Source of the DNA: an uncultured Collinsella sp.
GTDB lineage: Bacteria > Actinomycetota > Coriobacteriia > Coriobacteriales > Coriobacteriaceae
Assembly (NCBI GenBank): GCA_900550735.1
Contig: URTD01000009.1
Coordinates: forward strand, 1 to 25,258
Length of the DNA: 25,258 nt
Reading direction: 5' to 3'
The translations under genes were made by a program, and so were the position numbers. The notes under the pieces are model-generated. The model searched no databases. It was not told the origin of the DNA and was given only the letters and a program-made list of their open reading frames with translations. Positions 6,474 to 14,103 of this stretch are shown here, piece by piece. Within the stretch, counting starts at the first letter, position 1. Each line of letters starts with the position of its first letter.

Positions 6474-7292
6474 CTACTCGTAATCGTTCAGAATGTCGCC
6501 GAGCGGGTCGCCGGAGCCACCGCCCATGCCGCCACCCTGCTTGGCCAGATCCTTAAGGCCAAGGTAGATGAGGGCAAGGGAGATGCCGATGAGACCAAGG
6601 GCGATCAGCGTGAGCTGAGGGATGGCAGCAAGGACAAAGCCGAGGACGAAGAACGGCCAGGTCTCCTTGGTGGCCATCATGTTGATGACCATGGCGTAAC
6701 CGACGGAAGCGACCATGCCGCCGCCGACAGCCATGCCGCCGGACAGCCAGTCGGGCATAGCGTTAAGCGCGTTGGTAACGGCCTCGGCCGGGATGACGCA
6801 CAGAAGCACTGCCGGGATGGCGATACGAAGGCCCTGCATGAGGATGGCAGCATACTGCCAGCGCTCGATGCCGGAGAAGTCGCCCTTCTCGGCGCAACCG
6901 TCCATGGCGTGAGCGATAGCGGTAGCAATGGTACGGCAGATCATGGTCAGGAACAGACCAGCGACCGACAGCGGGACGGCGACGGCGATAGCGGTGGTAA
7001 CGGCCTTGGCCGAATCGGTGGCGCCACCGTTGAGGGCGAGCACCATGATGATCGAAGAAGCGACCGAGGCCAGAGCGGCGTCAGGCGCGACAGCGGCGCC
7101 GACGTTAGCCCAGCCAAGGGCCATCATCTGGAGCGAACCGCCCAGGAGGATGCCCTCCTGAAGGTGACCGGTTACGAGACCGATAAGCGTGCATGCCACG
7201 AGCGGCTGATGGAACTGGAACTCATCCAGAATGCCTTCCATACCGGCAAGCAACGCGACAATCGCAACAAGCAGAATAGTGATTGCAGACAT
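6474..7292 (-). CDS. manY: PTS mannose-family transporter subunit IIC
   Basis: A 272-residue polytopic IIC subunit. The N-terminal signature MSAITILLVAIVALLAGMEGILDEFQFHQPLVACTLIG, GHLQEGILLGGSLQMMALGWANVGAAVAPDAALASV and the rest of the chain give several membrane helices and match ManY/AgaC proteins. The C-terminal Gly-rich tail (GGGMGGGSGDPLGDILNDYE) is a local peculiarity. A GGAGGG Shine-Dalgarno lies 9 bases before the ATG. Gaps of 18 bp to manX and 16 bp to manZ mark one operon. With IID it forms the sugar pathway across the cytoplasmic membrane. Confidence 0.95.
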   Translation of the reverse strand: MSAITILLVAIVALLAGMEGILDEFQFHQPLVACTLIGLVTGHLQEGILLGGSLQMMALGWANVGAAVAPDAALASVASSIIMVLALNGGATDSAKAVTTAIAVAVPLSVAGLFLTMICRTIATAIAHAMDGCAEKGDFSGIERWQYAAILMQGLRIAIPAVLLCVIPAEAVTNALNAMPDWLSGGMAVGGGMVASVGYAMVINMMATKETWPFFVLGFVLAAIPQLTLIALGLIGISLALIYLGLKDLAKQGGGMGGGSGDPLGDILNDYE

Positions 7293-7310
7293 GTATCGGA
7301 CCCTCCTTTA

Positions 7311-8300
7311 CTATGCTTGAGCGGCCAGTTCGGCCTTAGCTTTCTTCAACATGGCATCGAGATCCTCGGAGGAATCCGAAGGAACCTTGCGGACCTCGAA
7401 CTTGACGCCCTTGGCCTTGAGGGCCTCGAGAGTCTTGACGTCGTCATCGCCCATAGCGACGGCGTTGGTGACGACGACCTTGCCCTTGGAGTGAGCCATG
7501 GAACCGATGTTGACTTCCTTGATGTCGACGCCGGCCTCGATGGCCTTGAGCAGATCCTGCGGGTTCTCAAAGAGCAGCATGGCCTTGGTGTCACCAAAGC
7601 GCGTGTCCTTGACGACCTCGGCCATCTTCTTGATGGGCACGACGTTGGCATGGACTCCCGGAGGGGCAGCCTGCTCGATCATGGTCTTACGGAGCTCATC
7701 GTGAGCAACGCCGTCGGAAACCACGATGATGCGGTTGGGGTTGATCTGCTTGGTCCACGTGGTGGCCACCTGACCATGAAGCAGACGGGTGTCGATACGG
7801 ACGTGGGCAATCTTGATGTGCCCGTCGCCGATGACCGTTCCCGGAGGGATGGCGCCTGCAGGAGCAGCGGCGGCCGCAGCCGGCTTCTTCTCCTCGGGCT
7901 CCAGAGACTCGGGCTTGACGCGCACGCCAACCTTAGCCTCAGTCACGAGATGTTTTGCGATCGCATGCGCAGTGTTCTTTGCGTCAAAGCGCTGCGAATA
8001 TGCCTCGATGAGCATAGGCAGGTTGACACCGGTGACGATAGCCCAGGAATCGTGGCCCTCGATGAGCCCGCTGATCTGGTTGAACGGCGTGCCGCCCCAC
8101 AGATCAACGAGGAAGAGCACCTGCTCCTGGTCTTCGAAGGAAGCGATTGCTTCCTCGACCTTGGCACGGAAGTCGTCGGGGCCCATGCTCGGCTCGAGCG
8201 AGACCACGGCAACAGACGGCTGATCGCCAAAGACCATCGAGCCCGTCTGCTTGATTCCAGCTGCCAAGTCCCCGTGGCTAGCAAGAACAATACTTACCAT
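7311..8300 (-). CDS. manX: PTS mannose-family fused IIAB subunit
   Basis: A 329-residue cytoplasmic phosphotransferase with two domains. IIA (about 1-125) has the phospho-accepting His9 in IVLASHGDLAAGI and the FLVDLWGGTPFNQ motif. An Ala/Pro/Glu-rich linker (about 130-155) leads to IIB (about 160-320), with the active-site His175 in RIDTRLLHGQVATTW. Phosphate passes HPr to IIA His to IIB His to sugar. The ATG at 8300 lies 7 bases after AGGAGG; the adjacent GTG at 8303 is too close to it. It is the first gene of manXYZ-manO. No LevR-type -24/-12 sigma-54 site was found upstream, so control probably uses the vegetative sigma factor. Confidence 0.95.
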   Translation of the reverse strand: MVSIVLASHGDLAAGIKQTGSMVFGDQPSVAVVSLEPSMGPDDFRAKVEEAIASFEDQEQVLFLVDLWGGTPFNQISGLIEGHDSWAIVTGVNLPMLIEAYSQRFDAKNTAHAIAKHLVTEAKVGVRVKPESLEPEEKKPAAAAAAPAGAIPPGTVIGDGHIKIAHVRIDTRLLHGQVATTWTKQINPNRIIVVSDGVAHDELRKTMIEQAAPPGVHANVVPIKKMAEVVKDTRFGDTKAMLLFENPQDLLKAIEAGVDIKEVNIGSMAHSKGKVVVTNAVAMGDDDVKTLEALKAKGVKFEVRKVPSDSSEDLDAMLKKAKAELAAQA

Positions 8301-8370
8301 CACATAACCTCCTTTTTGTCTACGTATTTCCTACACGACATGAAAGGAGTATAGCTGTTTGGTTTGTGGA

Positions 8371-8376
8371 ATTATA
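8371..8376 (-). promoter_or_regulatory. Candidate -10 box for the man operon
   Basis: A perfect TATAAT on the minus strand, about 70 bases before the manX ATG. The matching -35 position reads ATCCAA, a poor match, so an activator may be needed. No catabolite-responsive element was recognised with confidence. Confidence 0.4.
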
Positions 8377-8479
8377 GCTAAATCCGCAAAAGGTTGGATT
8401 ATTTGTTTAAACGTCTAGGTTTGTTACAAGTTGATTACGTTACTGCTTTTTGACTCATTACACGACAAGGCGTCGCTCA

Positions 8480-8588
8480 TCAAGCCATGCATTTTACAGA
8501 TACAAGCAGGCTGTTCATTAATATCGATTTTAGGCAAGCGCGAATGCGCTTGTACTGCCGCTATTTTGTTTAAACAGACATGGCTTGA
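8480..8588. other. Structured intergenic element with closing stem
   Basis: A perfect 10-bp inverted pair TCAAGCCATG (8480-8489) and CATGGCTTGA (8579-8588) encloses an AT-rich stretch with a perfect internal hairpin CAAGCGC-GAAT-GCGCTTG (8535-8552), itself bracketed by GGCA and TGCC. The rest of the 8304-8705 gap is AT-rich and holds no supported gene. Two copies of TTTGTTTAAAC (8402-8412 and 8565-8575) lie in and beside the element. It could be a small RNA, a regulatory leader or a mobile palindrome. Confidence 0.4.
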
Positions 8589-8627
8589 CTATTTTCGTGA
8601 CTTATGGTCTATGAAACCACTCAAAAT

Positions 8628-8695
8628 AGTTGCGGTGGAATAGTTCTTGTTTAAGAGCCAGAAGGCTGAATTTAGGAACTATTTCACCGCAACTT
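8628..8695. repeat. Palindromic repeat, TTGCGGTGAAATAG family, copy 1
   Basis: AGTTGCGGTGGAATAGTTC (8628-8646) pairs with GAACTATTTCACCGCAACTT (8676-8695), with a short AGCC/GGCT hairpin in the loop. The same arm sequence builds another hairpin at 17257-17324. It lies just past the hypA stop, so it may also end hypA transcripts. Confidence 0.8.
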
Positions 8696-8705
8696 ATAGG
8701 GAATC

Positions 8706-9134
8706 CTAGGCGATGTGGAGGGGGTTGGCGGCGTCGACGGCGTCGGGGACGTCGGAGAGGCCGTCAGGAGCAGCGTCTGCCGGGTCCTCGTCGGGGGTCT
8801 CGATCTGTTTGATCATGACCTCTTGGCCCTGCAGCAGGTATGTCTCGCCGCTACCGCAATGGGGACAGGTCTTGCCGTGCTCGACCGTCGCGTAGTCGCG
8901 GCCGCACGCCTCGCAATGTGTCACGGCCTCGACGGGCTCAACGATAAGCTCCGCGCCCTGCGCGATAGGCTTTTTATCTGCTGCCCAGCGCCAAGCGTCG
9001 AGTAGCAAGTCGGGAACGACGCCCGAGACCTCGCCCAGCAGCAGCGTGACGCTCGAAACGCGACGCACGCCATTGGCGCGCGCCACGTTCTCGACATCGC
9101 GAATGATGTGATAGACGATCCCCAATTCATGCAC
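8706..9134 (-). CDS. hypA: HypA/HybF nickel metallochaperone
   Basis: A 142-residue hydrogenase maturation protein that delivers nickel during [NiFe]-hydrogenase (or urease) assembly. It starts MHELGI, where His2 and the N-terminus bind nickel. This requirement decides the GTG start at 9134, which has GGAAG about 6 bases upstream. A zinc site is formed by C74/C77 (CEAC) and C90/C93 (CPHC). The ending GQEVMIKQIE completes the normal domain at about residue 111. The remaining 30 residues are an acidic, Asp/Ala/Pro-rich tail not typical of the family. It lies 30 bp after the flavoprotein gene on the same strand, so the two are probably co-transcribed; no other hyp or hydrogenase gene is in the window. 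Confidence 0.93.
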   Translation of the reverse strand: MHELGIVYHIIRDVENVARANGVRRVSSVTLLLGEVSGVVPDLLLDAWRWAADKKPIAQGAELIVEPVEAVTHCEACGRDYATVEHGKTCPHCGSGETYLLQGQEVMIKQIETPDEDPADAAPDGLSDVPDAVDAANPLHIA

Positions 9135-9164
9135 TTTTTCTTCCGCCGTTCCCGTTATGGCTAC

Positions 9165-11942
9165 TTACTTGCGACCGAACTTAATCTTGATGGCACGCTT
9201 TAGAGCGTACTTGCCGAGGCTTGGGAGCTTTTGCTCGTATTTGACCATCGTGGAGCACTCGGGGCGGTCGCGATCCAGATGGATGGCGTCAAACGCGCAC
9301 TTGGTGGTGCACAGGCCGCAGCCGATGCACTTGTTGGGGTCGACGATCGAGGCGCCGCAGCCCAGACAGCGGGCGGTCTCGGCGCGCACCTGCTCCTCGG
9401 TAAAGGTCTCAACATACTCGCTAAACGGCGCAGCCTTCTCGCGTTCGCGGTCCACATGCGCAACCTCGCGGCTCGCGTTGTCGTAGCTCTCGAGCACAAC
9501 GTCGTCGCGGTCGAGCGCGGTGTAGCGGCGCTGGTTGCGGCCGATGGTGAGCGTGGAGCCCGGCTGCACAAAGCGATGGATGGACACGGCGGCCTCGTGA
9601 CCGGCGGCAATGGCGTCGATGGCAAAGCTCGGACCGGTGTAGACGTCGCCGCCTACAAAGATGTCGGGCTCGGCGGTCTGATAGGTCTTAGGATCGGCAA
9701 GGGCGCCCTGACCACGGCCAAGCTCCACCTTGGAGCCAGCCAGCAGGTCGCCCCACACGATGGACTGGCCAATCGACATGACCACGCGGTCGGCATCGAC
9801 GCGGCGCAGATCGTTCTCGTCGTACTCGGGCGCAAAACGGCCCTCGTCATCGTAGACGCGCGTGCAGCGCTTAAAGGTGATGCCGCACACACGGCCGGCC
9901 TCGTCCAGATGGACCTCCTTGGGGCCCCAACCGCAACTGATGTGCGCGCCGTCCTCAACGGCCTCGCGACGCTCCTCCTCGCTGGCGGGCATCTGAGCCT
10001 CGCTCTCCAGGCAGAACATCTCAACGTGCTCGGAGCCCAGACGGCAGGCGTTGCGCGCGACGTCGATAGCCACGTTGCCGCCGCCCACCACGATGGTGCG
10101 GCCGGGCAGCGCGTCGATCTTGCCACTGTTGACCTCGCGCAAAAAGTCGACGGCCACGGCCACGTCCTCGGCATCCTCACCCGGAATACCGGCGAGGCGG
10201 CCGCCCTGGCAGCCAATGGCAACATAAAAGGCCTTAAAGCCCTGCTCGCGCAGCTCGTCGAGCGTCACATCGCGACCGACCTCCACGCCATAGCGGAACT
10301 CGGCGCCCATCAGGCGAATGATCTCGACCTCTGCCTCGATAACGTCCTTCTCCAGCTTAAAGCTGGGAATGCCATAGGTGAGCATGCCGCCCGGGCGCTC
10401 GTTCTTCTCGAACACGACGGGCTTGTAACCCTTCTCGGCCAGATAGAAGGCACAGGACAGACCGGCCGGGCCGGCACCGATGATGGCAATCTTCTGATCG
10501 AAGCCGCCGGCACGCGTCGGCGTCACCACGGGCGGGACGTAGCGGGTCGCGGCGTCCAGATCGCGCTGGGCGATGAACTTCTTGACCTCGTCGATGGCCA
10601 CGGCCTCGTCCACACGGCCGCGGGTGCAGGCATCCTCGCAGCGGCGATTACACACACGGCCGCAGATAGCGGGCAGCGGGTTCTCGCGCTTAATGAGTGC
10701 TAGGGCCTCGTCATAGCGACCCTGAGCCGCGAGCTTCAAATAGCCCTGAACGGCGACATGCGCGGGGCAAGCCGTCTTGCAGGGCGCGGTGCCGGACTCA
10801 TGCGTCTCGATGCGGTTGTCGTTGCGGTAGTTGGGCGACCACTTGGTGTGGTCCCACTTGGTAGCGTCGGGCAGCTCCTGGCGCGGATACTCGGGCACCT
10901 GTCCGCCGGCCTTTTTGCTGCAGAGCTTCTGGCCCAGCTTGGCAGCGCCGGCCGGACACACCTCAACGCAGCGACCGCAGGCCACGCACTTGTCCTTCTC
11001 GACCTTGGCGACATAGGCCGAGCGCGACAGGTTGGGCGTGTTGAACAGCTGAGAGGTGCGCAGGGCATAGCACACGTTGACGTTGCAGTTGCAGATAGCG
11101 AAGATCTTGTTCTCGCCGTCGATGTTGGTGATCTGGTGCACAAAGCCGTTGTCCTCGGCCTGGCGCAGGATGTCGTAGACCTCGTCGCGCGTCACGTAAT
11201 GGCCGCGGTCGGTCTCGACCACGTAGTCGGCCATATCGCCCACGGCGATGCACCAATCGGCCGGGTCGTCGGCGCAGCCCTCACCCATCACGCGACGGCT
11301 CGCGCGGCAGCTGCAGGTGCTAGCGGCATATTTGCCATCGTATTTGTCGAGCCAATGCTCGATATGCTCGATCGGCACCGAGGTGCTCGCGGCGTCGATG
11401 GCCTTCTCGACCGGAATGACGTGCATGCCGATGCCGGCGCCTCCGGGCGGCACCATCGGCGTGGCCTTGGACAGCGGTCCCTTGGACGCCTGCTCAAAGA
11501 ACTTGGCATAGACCGGGTGCTCGTCGAGCTGGCTCACGCGCATGTTGAGGAATTCGGCAGAGCCCGGCACCAGCATGGGCAGCACCCACTGCTTGGCGCG
11601 CTCGGGGTTTTCCCAGTTATACTCAAGCAGACCCGTGTAGCTCATATCGTCGAGCATCTTCTCGATATCGGCTTCGGGCATGCCGGTGAGTTTGACCATC
11701 TCGGGCAGCGTATAGGGACGGCGCATCTTCATCTTGCAGAGCACTTCGGCCTGCTCGTCGGTTGCGGCCTCGGCAAACGACCAGTACTCGTAGCCCAGCA
11801 GCTCATCGCGATGCGGCAGACGGTTGGTGCAGTGCTCGCACAGCTTGACGATGGCCTCGCGCGGATGATCCGGCAGCGGCGGCACGAACTCCGAACCGAT
11901 GTCGGGCTCGGTGTAGCTAATCCCCGGTCCGTTGAGAATCAT
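9165..11942 (-). CDS. Large Fe-S/FAD NAD(P)-dependent oxidoreductase (GltD/NfnB-like, with extra N-terminal Fe-S region)
   Basis: A 925-residue cytoplasmic redox protein. Residues 1-130 include a CEHC pair and a helical, winged-helix-like stretch. Residues 205-300 hold an unusual Cys set (CSCRAS at 210-215, C223, C231, CNCNVNVC at 284-291), then a ferredoxin motif C319/C322/C325/C329. Residues 380-460 form a GltD-type N-terminal Fe-S domain (PCKTACPAHV, CGRVCNRRCEDAC). The FAD site IIGAGPAGLSCAFYLAEKG begins near 487 and the pyridine nucleotide site VVGGGNVAIDVARNA near 618. A GGDVYTGPSFAIDAIAAGHEAA segment completes the fold, and the C-terminus adds another cluster motif (CLGCG, CIGCGLCTTKC). 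The ATG at 11942 has GAAGGG upstream; the longer frame to 12275 crosses the operator region and is rejected. Electron donor and acceptor are unknown. It is divergent from tetR and probably controlled by it. Confidence 0.85.
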   Translation of the reverse strand: MILNGPGISYTEPDIGSEFVPPLPDHPREAIVKLCEHCTNRLPHRDELLGYEYWSFAEAATDEQAEVLCKMKMRRPYTLPEMVKLTGMPEADIEKMLDDMSYTGLLEYNWENPERAKQWVLPMLVPGSAEFLNMRVSQLDEHPVYAKFFEQASKGPLSKATPMVPPGGAGIGMHVIPVEKAIDAASTSVPIEHIEHWLDKYDGKYAASTCSCRASRRVMGEGCADDPADWCIAVGDMADYVVETDRGHYVTRDEVYDILRQAEDNGFVHQITNIDGENKIFAICNCNVNVCYALRTSQLFNTPNLSRSAYVAKVEKDKCVACGRCVEVCPAGAAKLGQKLCSKKAGGQVPEYPRQELPDATKWDHTKWSPNYRNDNRIETHESGTAPCKTACPAHVAVQGYLKLAAQGRYDEALALIKRENPLPAICGRVCNRRCEDACTRGRVDEAVAIDEVKKFIAQRDLDAATRYVPPVVTPTRAGGFDQKIAIIGAGPAGLSCAFYLAEKGYKPVVFEKNERPGGMLTYGIPSFKLEKDVIEAEVEIIRLMGAEFRYGVEVGRDVTLDELREQGFKAFYVAIGCQGGRLAGIPGEDAEDVAVAVDFLREVNSGKIDALPGRTIVVGGGNVAIDVARNACRLGSEHVEMFCLESEAQMPASEEERREAVEDGAHISCGWGPKEVHLDEAGRVCGITFKRCTRVYDDEGRFAPEYDENDLRRVDADRVVMSIGQSIVWGDLLAGSKVELGRGQGALADPKTYQTAEPDIFVGGDVYTGPSFAIDAIAAGHEAAVSIHRFVQPGSTLTIGRNQRRYTALDRDDVVLESYDNASREVAHVDREREKAAPFSEYVETFTEEQVRAETARCLGCGASIVDPNKCIGCGLCTTKCAFDAIHLDRDRPECSTMVKYEQKLPSLGKYALKRAIKIKFGRK

Positions 11943-12035
11943 GGTTGTCCCTTCTCTTGCCACAGCCCGGCGGGACCGCGGCGCCCCTCTTTTTTTGCAG
12001 GCCGGGCATGCCCCCATGCCGTTCACCCGCCATTG

Positions 12036-12104
12036 TTGACATTGTGTCAAAAATAGTATTGACGAACCGTCAACAATATTCAAGACTGTTAGGCGAACGG
12101 TCAG
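12036..12104. promoter_or_regulatory. Operator cluster in the divergent tetR/oxidoreductase promoter region
   Basis: Three related sites are visible: TTGACATTGTGTCAA (12036-12050) and TTGACGAACCGTCAA (12059-12073), both palindromic, and GGCGAACGGTCAG (12092-12104), which matches 10 of 13 bases of GACGAACCGTCAA. A minus-strand TACTAT at 12053-12058 could be the -10 of the oxidoreductase promoter, placing the operators over it. The likely ligand is the adjacent TetR protein, repressing both arms. Confidence 0.65.
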
Positions 12105-12131
12105 GCAAAAGAGGATGAAAGGCGGCAAAAC

Positions 12132-12794
12132 ATGGGCAACAACACAGCAGATACCTCTGTGGTCGATGCCATCCCCGCATCCGATAGCGCGGCAAAGCGC
12201 CTGACGGGCGACGAACGCCGTCGCGAGATCCTCGATGCCGTACGCACCGTAAGCTCCGAGCTGGGCGTGTCCCACCTATCGGTATCGGCCGTGACCAAGC
12301 GAGCCGGCTGCACGCGTTCATTGTTCTACCACTACTTCGCCGACATGGACGCCGCCGTCACCGCCGTCATGGACGAGGCGATCGACGGTTTTATCTCCGA
12401 GCTCGAGCAGTGGAATGCCAACCGCATCGTCGGTGATATCGAGGGCGCACTCGACACCGTCGTCCCGCTCTTTAAGCGCCTGGTCGCCAGCGGCCACGAG
12501 CTGCCGAGTACGCTCACCTCAAGCAGCGGCGCGCTCTACGGCGGCTTTTTGCACAACGTGGTCCAGCGCGTGGCGCAGTATATCTGCGACACCACCGTGG
12601 TGGACTTTGTCGCCCATCATGAGCTACGCATCGACCATGTCTACGAGACGTTCTACACCCTCATCATGGGGTTGTTGATGTATATCCGCACGCACCCCGA
12701 TGTGCCCGACGAGACGGTCAAGGAAATCATCGCCTCGACACTCCACATCGAGGGCTATACCGCCAAGTATCCGGAGCGCAAGCCCCAAAACTAA
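12132..12794 (+). CDS. TetR-family transcriptional regulator
   Basis: A 220-residue regulator. After a 25-residue non-conserved leader comes the TetR DNA-binding domain (about 28-75: RRREILDAVRTVSSELGVSHLSVSAVTKRAGCTRSLFYHYFADMDAA), including the helix-turn-helix and the SLFYHYF signature. The rest is an all-helical ligand-binding and dimer domain that cannot be assigned to a ligand class by eye. A weak Shine-Dalgarno AAAGGCGG precedes the ATG at 12132. It is divergent from the oxidoreductase with palindromic sites between them, and 63 bp upstream of the membrane protein gene on the same strand, so it probably controls both. Confidence 0.9.
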   Translation: MGNNTADTSVVDAIPASDSAAKRLTGDERRREILDAVRTVSSELGVSHLSVSAVTKRAGCTRSLFYHYFADMDAAVTAVMDEAIDGFISELEQWNANRIVGDIEGALDTVVPLFKRLVASGHELPSTLTSSSGALYGGFLHNVVQRVAQYICDTTVVDFVAHHELRIDHVYETFYTLIMGLLMYIRTHPDVPDETVKEIIASTLHIEGYTAKYPERKPQN

Positions 12795-12857
12795 CGACAT
12801 TTGGCCAAACTGCCCGCGATCAGAAGAGGGGCCGCGGGCGTGTGAAAGGAGAGCAGC

Positions 12858-13865
12858 ATGCTGTTCGATGTTTGGGGTAGCGATACCCTTATCCACTGGG
12901 CCGGCTGGGCCATGGTCTTTATTGGCCTGATCGTGCTCAACGAGGTCGGCCGCCGCACCAAGCTGGGCGCGGCCATCATCTTTGGCGTGGCTCCGCTGGC
13001 CATGACCATCTACTGCGTCGCCATCGCCATCGGCGTCTCGCAGGGCGCCGAGTGGGCGCTCGCCAACCCCACCCATGTGTACCAGAACAGCTGGTTCCAC
13101 TACGCCAAGGTATACGCAGCGCTGGCCGGTTGCTGGGGCTTCATTGCCATTAAGTACCAGTGGGGCAAGATCGGCAAGGCGCATTGGTTCCGCGCATGGC
13201 CGTTTGTGATCGTCGCCATCAACATCATGATTGCCGTCGTGTCCGACTTTGAGAGCGCCTATCACTTCTTTGTCCTGGGCGAGTCCACCTGGGTCACCTC
13301 CGAGGGTGCCACGCAGCTGGCCGGCTGGAACAACGTATTCAACGGCATCGCCGGTATTATCAACATCTTCTGCATGACCGGTTGGTGGAGCGTCTACGCC
13401 TCCGAGGACAAGACCGACATGCTGTGGCCCGATATGACCTGGGTCTACATCATCGCCTACGATATCTGGAACTTCTGCTACACCTACAACTGCCTGCCCA
13501 CCCACTCCTGGTTCTGCGGCTTTGCGCTGCTGCTGGCGCCCACCGTCGCCGCCTTTATCTGGAACAAGGGCGGCTGGATTCAGAACCGCGCCTTTACGCT
13601 GGCTATTTGGTGCATGTTTGCCCAGGTATTCCCGTATTTCCAGGAGGAGTCCATCTTTGTGACCCACTCCACGCTCGACCCCGGCGCCGCTACCGCGGTC
13701 TCGATCGCCGCACTGGTCGCCAACGTCGCCGCGATCATCTACATCGCCTACCGCGCCAAGAAGCTCGGCCGCAATCCCTACAAGCAGGATGTCTTTGAGG
13801 GAACCAGCGATTGGGAGAAGGCTACCGCTCGCCGCGCCAAGGTTGATTACGCGCACGCCGAGTAA
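12858..13865 (+). CDS. Polytopic membrane protein, probable DUF5692 family
   Basis: A 335-residue integral membrane protein with about nine hydrophobic segments (for example WAGWAMVFIGLIVLNEV, AAIIFGVAPLAMTIYCVAIAI, AWPFVIVAINIMIAVV, FNGIAGIINIFCMTGWWSVY, ALLLAPTVAAFIW, TAVSIAALVANVAAIIYIAY). It is rich in Trp, Tyr and Cys. The motif MTWVYIIAYDIWNFCYTYNCLPTHSWFCG is striking and could form a cofactor or substrate pocket, though no known cofactor site is recognised. The overall look matches proteins listed as DUF5692, from memory and not checked. AAAGGAG lies 7 bases before the ATG. It follows tetR and ends in a strong terminator; its function is unknown, and context suggests a role with the flavoprotein. 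Confidence 0.8.
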   Translation: MLFDVWGSDTLIHWAGWAMVFIGLIVLNEVGRRTKLGAAIIFGVAPLAMTIYCVAIAIGVSQGAEWALANPTHVYQNSWFHYAKVYAALAGCWGFIAIKYQWGKIGKAHWFRAWPFVIVAINIMIAVVSDFESAYHFFVLGESTWVTSEGATQLAGWNNVFNGIAGIINIFCMTGWWSVYASEDKTDMLWPDMTWVYIIAYDIWNFCYTYNCLPTHSWFCGFALLLAPTVAAFIWNKGGWIQNRAFTLAIWCMFAQVFPYFQEESIFVTHSTLDPGAATAVSIAALVANVAAIIYIAYRAKKLGRNPYKQDVFEGTSDWEKATARRAKVDYAHAE

Positions 13866-13935
13866 CGCGCCTGACGCAAACGCCGCTTGAATGTGAAGCC
13901 GCCTGGCCGACTCCGCGCAATGCAACGTATTGCAT

Positions 13936-13974
13936 GCCCCCGGAAAGCGATTTGTCCGCTTTCCGGGGGCTTTT
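13936..13974 (+). terminator. Strong intrinsic terminator after the membrane protein gene
   Basis: GCCCCCGGAAAGCG (13936-13949) pairs perfectly with CGCTTTCCGGGGGC (13957-13970), followed by TTTTG. A smaller ATGCAA/TTGCAT hairpin sits just before it (13920-13935). It ends the tetR-DUF5692 transcript. Confidence 0.88.
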
Positions 13975-14103
13975 GTCGTTGCGTCTCTATTCATCTATTC
14001 AAAAACATGCGCATATATAAAATCGGATTTCAAATCATGCGGCGGCTCTATGGGGTCCCGTTTTTGGGTACATTGTTGTCCCGATATTGAGCTTGGGGGA
14101 TAT

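Noticed and set aside
6444..8354. A 636-residue plus-strand open frame opposite manX/manY/manZ
   Set aside because: Shadow of the well-supported PTS genes; no family features or ribosome-binding site.
8304..8430. Sigma-54 (-24/-12) promoter for the man operon
   Set aside because: No TGGCAC-N5-TTGCW match was found on the minus strand.
8431..8643. 70-residue plus-strand frame in the man upstream gap
   Set aside because: No ribosome-binding site, no recognisable domain, and it overlaps the structured element and repeat arm.
11943..12275. Upstream extension of the oxidoreductase frame to 12275
   Set aside because: It crosses the operator region and the tetR start; the ATG at 11942 has a good ribosome-binding site.
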